A DNA stretch of 5,405 nucleotides from NCBI GenBank assembly GCA_046759145.1, contig JBHIBR010000144.1, positions 1 to 5,405 of the forward strand. Reading direction: 5' to 3'. The notes under the pieces are model-generated. The model was not told the origin of the DNA, did not search any database, and saw only the letters and a program-made list of their open reading frames with translations. Shown piece after piece: positions 4,257-5,405 of this stretch. The DNA comes from JBHIBR01 sp046759145 [NCBI: Nitrospinota bacterium] (GTDB taxonomy: Bacteria > UBA8248). The position numbers and the translations under genes were made by a program. The stretch's first letter is position 1. Each line of letters starts with the position of its first letter.

Positions 4257-4709
4257 GTGGCTGAAGAAGAGCCCATCCGAGACCCGCTCAAGGTCCGCCG
4301 GGCGCCTCCCTCCTCTCCCGAGAGCCAGCGCAATCGCCGCTGGGCCATCACCATCCGCGAGGCCACCACCGACCCCGCCATCCGCGCCACCATCGAGACC
4401 CTCTTGCGCGCCGACGTCCTGGGGATTTTCGAGCGGGGGGATGTCGACCCCGACTGGACTGACGTCCGCCCCCTCGACCCAGAGAGCGGGGAGCGCGCCT
4501 ATATCTCCCACATTTTTGCTTACCTGGGCATCCTCGACCGGGTCGGCGAGGTCTTCTACCTGAGGGATGGGGGCTACAGAGAGGAGGGGCGCGAGCGGCT
4601 GGCCAGCCTGTTGGGGAAGCGCCTGGTGTTCTTCACGGCCGTGGACCCGGTCCTCGGGCTCTACGAGAAGTATTACGCCGCAGAGCCAGACACAGCGCCA
4701 TCCCCCTAG
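4257..4709 (+). CDS. Hypothetical protein, 150 residues
   Basis: I do not recognise this protein. The GTG start is supported by gaggag at 4243-4248, 8 bases upstream. It is soluble and has no signal peptide or transmembrane segment. The first 30 or so residues are charged and Pro/Arg-rich, probably disordered. A compact region follows: an Arg/Thr/Glu-rich helix (TIREATTDPAIRATIETLLR, 32-51), an acidic loop rich in Asp and Trp (RGDVDPDWTDVRPLDP), an aromatic stretch (AYISHIFAYLGILDRVGEVFYL) and a C-terminal helix (GLYEKYYAAEP). It has no cysteine or obvious catalytic motif, which suggests a structural or binding role. It lies in the same direction as the cytochrome gene, behind a TATAAT and a signal-peptide ORF, and its stop codon is interleaved with that of the convergent repeat protein. 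Confidence 0.7.
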   Translation: MAEEEPIRDPLKVRRAPPSSPESQRNRRWAITIREATTDPAIRATIETLLRADVLGIFERGDVDPDWTDVRPLDPESGERAYISHIFAYLGILDRVGEVFYLRDGGYREEGRERLASLLGKRLVFFTAVDPVLGLYEKYYAAEPDTAPSP

Positions 4710-5405
4710 CGCCCCCCGAACCTCCCGTCCCCGTCGCCCAGGAGCACCGTCACCCGGTTAGAGCCGGAGCGGACCAGCGCCAGGTCGACGGCCCCATCCC
4801 CGTTGAGGTCGGCCGCGGTCATGTAGCTCGGGTCCGCCCCCACCAGGATGTCCCGCCGGGGATGAAAACCCCCGTCACCCTTGCCCAGGAAGATCGACAC
4901 ATTCTTCGAGACAGAGTTGACCACCGCAAAGTCGGCCTTCCCGTCCCGGTTGAGGTCGCCCGTCGCCACCTGGTGGGGCAGCTGGCCGCCTTCCAGGTCC
5001 GCATGTCGCCGGAAGGTCCCGTCCCCCCTTCCCAGGAGCACCGTCAGGGTGTGGGCCCCCGCGTTGGTGGAGACGAGGTCCAGGCGACCATCCCCGTTGA
5101 GGTCGGCCGGGCTCGCCATGTGCGGGATGGCCCCCACGGGGGCAAGCCGCGGAGGCTGGAAGCGGCCGCGCCCATCGCCCAGGAGGATGGCCACCGCGTT
5201 CTCGTGGACCAGGGGGACTATAAGGTCCAGAAGCCCGTCGTTGTTCAGGTCAGCCGCCGTCAGGTAATGGGGCGGGCTCCCGAAGGCCACGCGGCCCGCA
5301 GGGAGGAAAGTGCCATCCCCCTTCCCCCGGTGGAAAGAGAGACTCCTGGAGAGCGCGTTGGAAACGGCCAGGTCCAGCTTGCCGTCCCCGTCGAAATCCG
5401 CCGCC
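4706..5405 (-). CDS. FG-GAP/VCBS repeat protein, C-terminal part (5' end outside window)
   Basis: The reading frame is open from the right edge to the TAG at 4706-4708, giving 232 visible residues. A GTG inside the frame at 5290 is most likely an internal Val, because the repeat pattern continues unbroken upstream of it to the edge. The protein consists of FG-GAP/VCBS (integrin alpha-type) beta-propeller blades. Five copies of the calcium-loop motif DxNxDGxxD are visible (DFDGDGKLD, DLNNDGLLD, DLNGDGRLD, DLNRDGKAD, DLNGDGAVD), each followed by a strand ending in a GxGDGxF-type turn. Such proteins are usually exported or cell-surface and bind Ca2+, often acting in adhesion or as propeller scaffolds. 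The signal peptide and any other domains lie beyond the window. It ends within a blade (FGGR) and converges on the 4257 gene, overlapping it by 4 bases. Confidence 0.9.
   Translation of the reverse strand, partial: AADFDGDGKLDLAVSNALSRSLSFHRGKGDGTFLPAGRVAFGSPPHYLTAADLNNDGLLDLIVPLVHENAVAILLGDGRGRFQPPRLAPVGAIPHMASPADLNGDGRLDLVSTNAGAHTLTVLLGRGDGTFRRHADLEGGQLPHQVATGDLNRDGKADFAVVNSVSKNVSIFLGKGDGGFHPRRDILVGADPSYMTAADLNGDGAVDLALVRSGSNRVTVLLGDGDGRFGGR
4709..5401 (-). repeat. Tandem 147-bp (49-residue) FG-GAP coding repeats
   Basis: Four complete units and one partial unit lie end to end with no insertions or deletions: 5255-5401, 5108-5254, 4961-5107, 4814-4960 and partial 4709-4813. Each full unit is 49 residues, starts at A/G-D-L/F and carries the DxNxDGxxD loop and a GxGDGxF-type turn. 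At the DNA level a core resembling gttgaggtcggccg recurs every 147 bases on the plus strand. Confidence 0.88.

Noticed and set aside
3498-4511. Long minus-strand open frame opposite the cytochrome and hypothetical genes
   Set aside because: It has no recognisable domain and a low-complexity Gly/Arg/Glu composition typical of antisense GC-rich DNA; the plus-strand genes have family motifs or ribosome sites.

Overview
The window is GC-rich, gene-dense bacterial DNA. Gene starts follow Shine-Dalgarno-like sites and one is GTG, there is a tRNA-Arg(CCG) with an encoded CCA end, and there are factor-independent terminators. No phylogenetic marker is present, so the organism cannot be named. The mix of a nitrilase, an isocitrate lyase/PEP mutase-family enzyme, FdhD, a small periplasmic c-type cytochrome and an FG-GAP/VCBS repeat protein would fit a metabolically versatile, respiring Gram-negative-type soil or sediment bacterium. 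That is inference only.

Layout, left to right. (1) 62-1332: a branch-1-type nitrilase with a long low-complexity tail. It overlaps by 8 bases a possible 38-residue single-span membrane peptide (1173-1289), and a strong hairpin terminator follows at once. (2) 1357-2223: a lyase of the isocitrate lyase/PEP mutase superfamily with an RCGH active-site loop. (3) 2277-2447: a self-contained tRNA unit, with promoter, tRNA-Arg(CCG) and terminator. (4) 2555-3364, minus strand: FdhD, which activates molybdenum/tungsten formate dehydrogenases by sulfur transfer. (5) 3365-3545: a divergent, locally AT-rich intergenic region with a good sigma70-like promoter facing right. (6) 3546-4037: an exported mono-heme c-type cytochrome with no methionine beyond the start, hence no Met sixth heme ligand. 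(7) 4038-4256: a leader region with a perfect TATAAT and a 29-codon ORF that is nothing but a signal peptide. (8) 4257-4709: a 150-residue protein I do not recognise. (9) 4706-5405, minus strand: the C-terminal part of an FG-GAP/VCBS beta-propeller protein with an exact 49-residue repeat. Its stop codon and that of the unknown gene share one CTAG palindrome.

How they work together: the window looks like several short independent transcription units rather than one pathway. FdhD and the cytochrome are divergent neighbours and could both serve formate-linked respiration, but no formate dehydrogenase subunit is visible. The nitrilase yields a carboxylic acid and ammonia, and the lyase cleaves or forms C-C bonds in 2-hydroxy or dicarboxylic acids. 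A terminator separates them and no shared pathway can be shown. I found no CRISPR array, transposon, phage gene, toxin-antitoxin pair or clear defence system. The observations most worth following are the Met-less cytochrome, the orphan signal-peptide ORF, the coupled membrane micropeptide and the unrecognised 150-residue protein.
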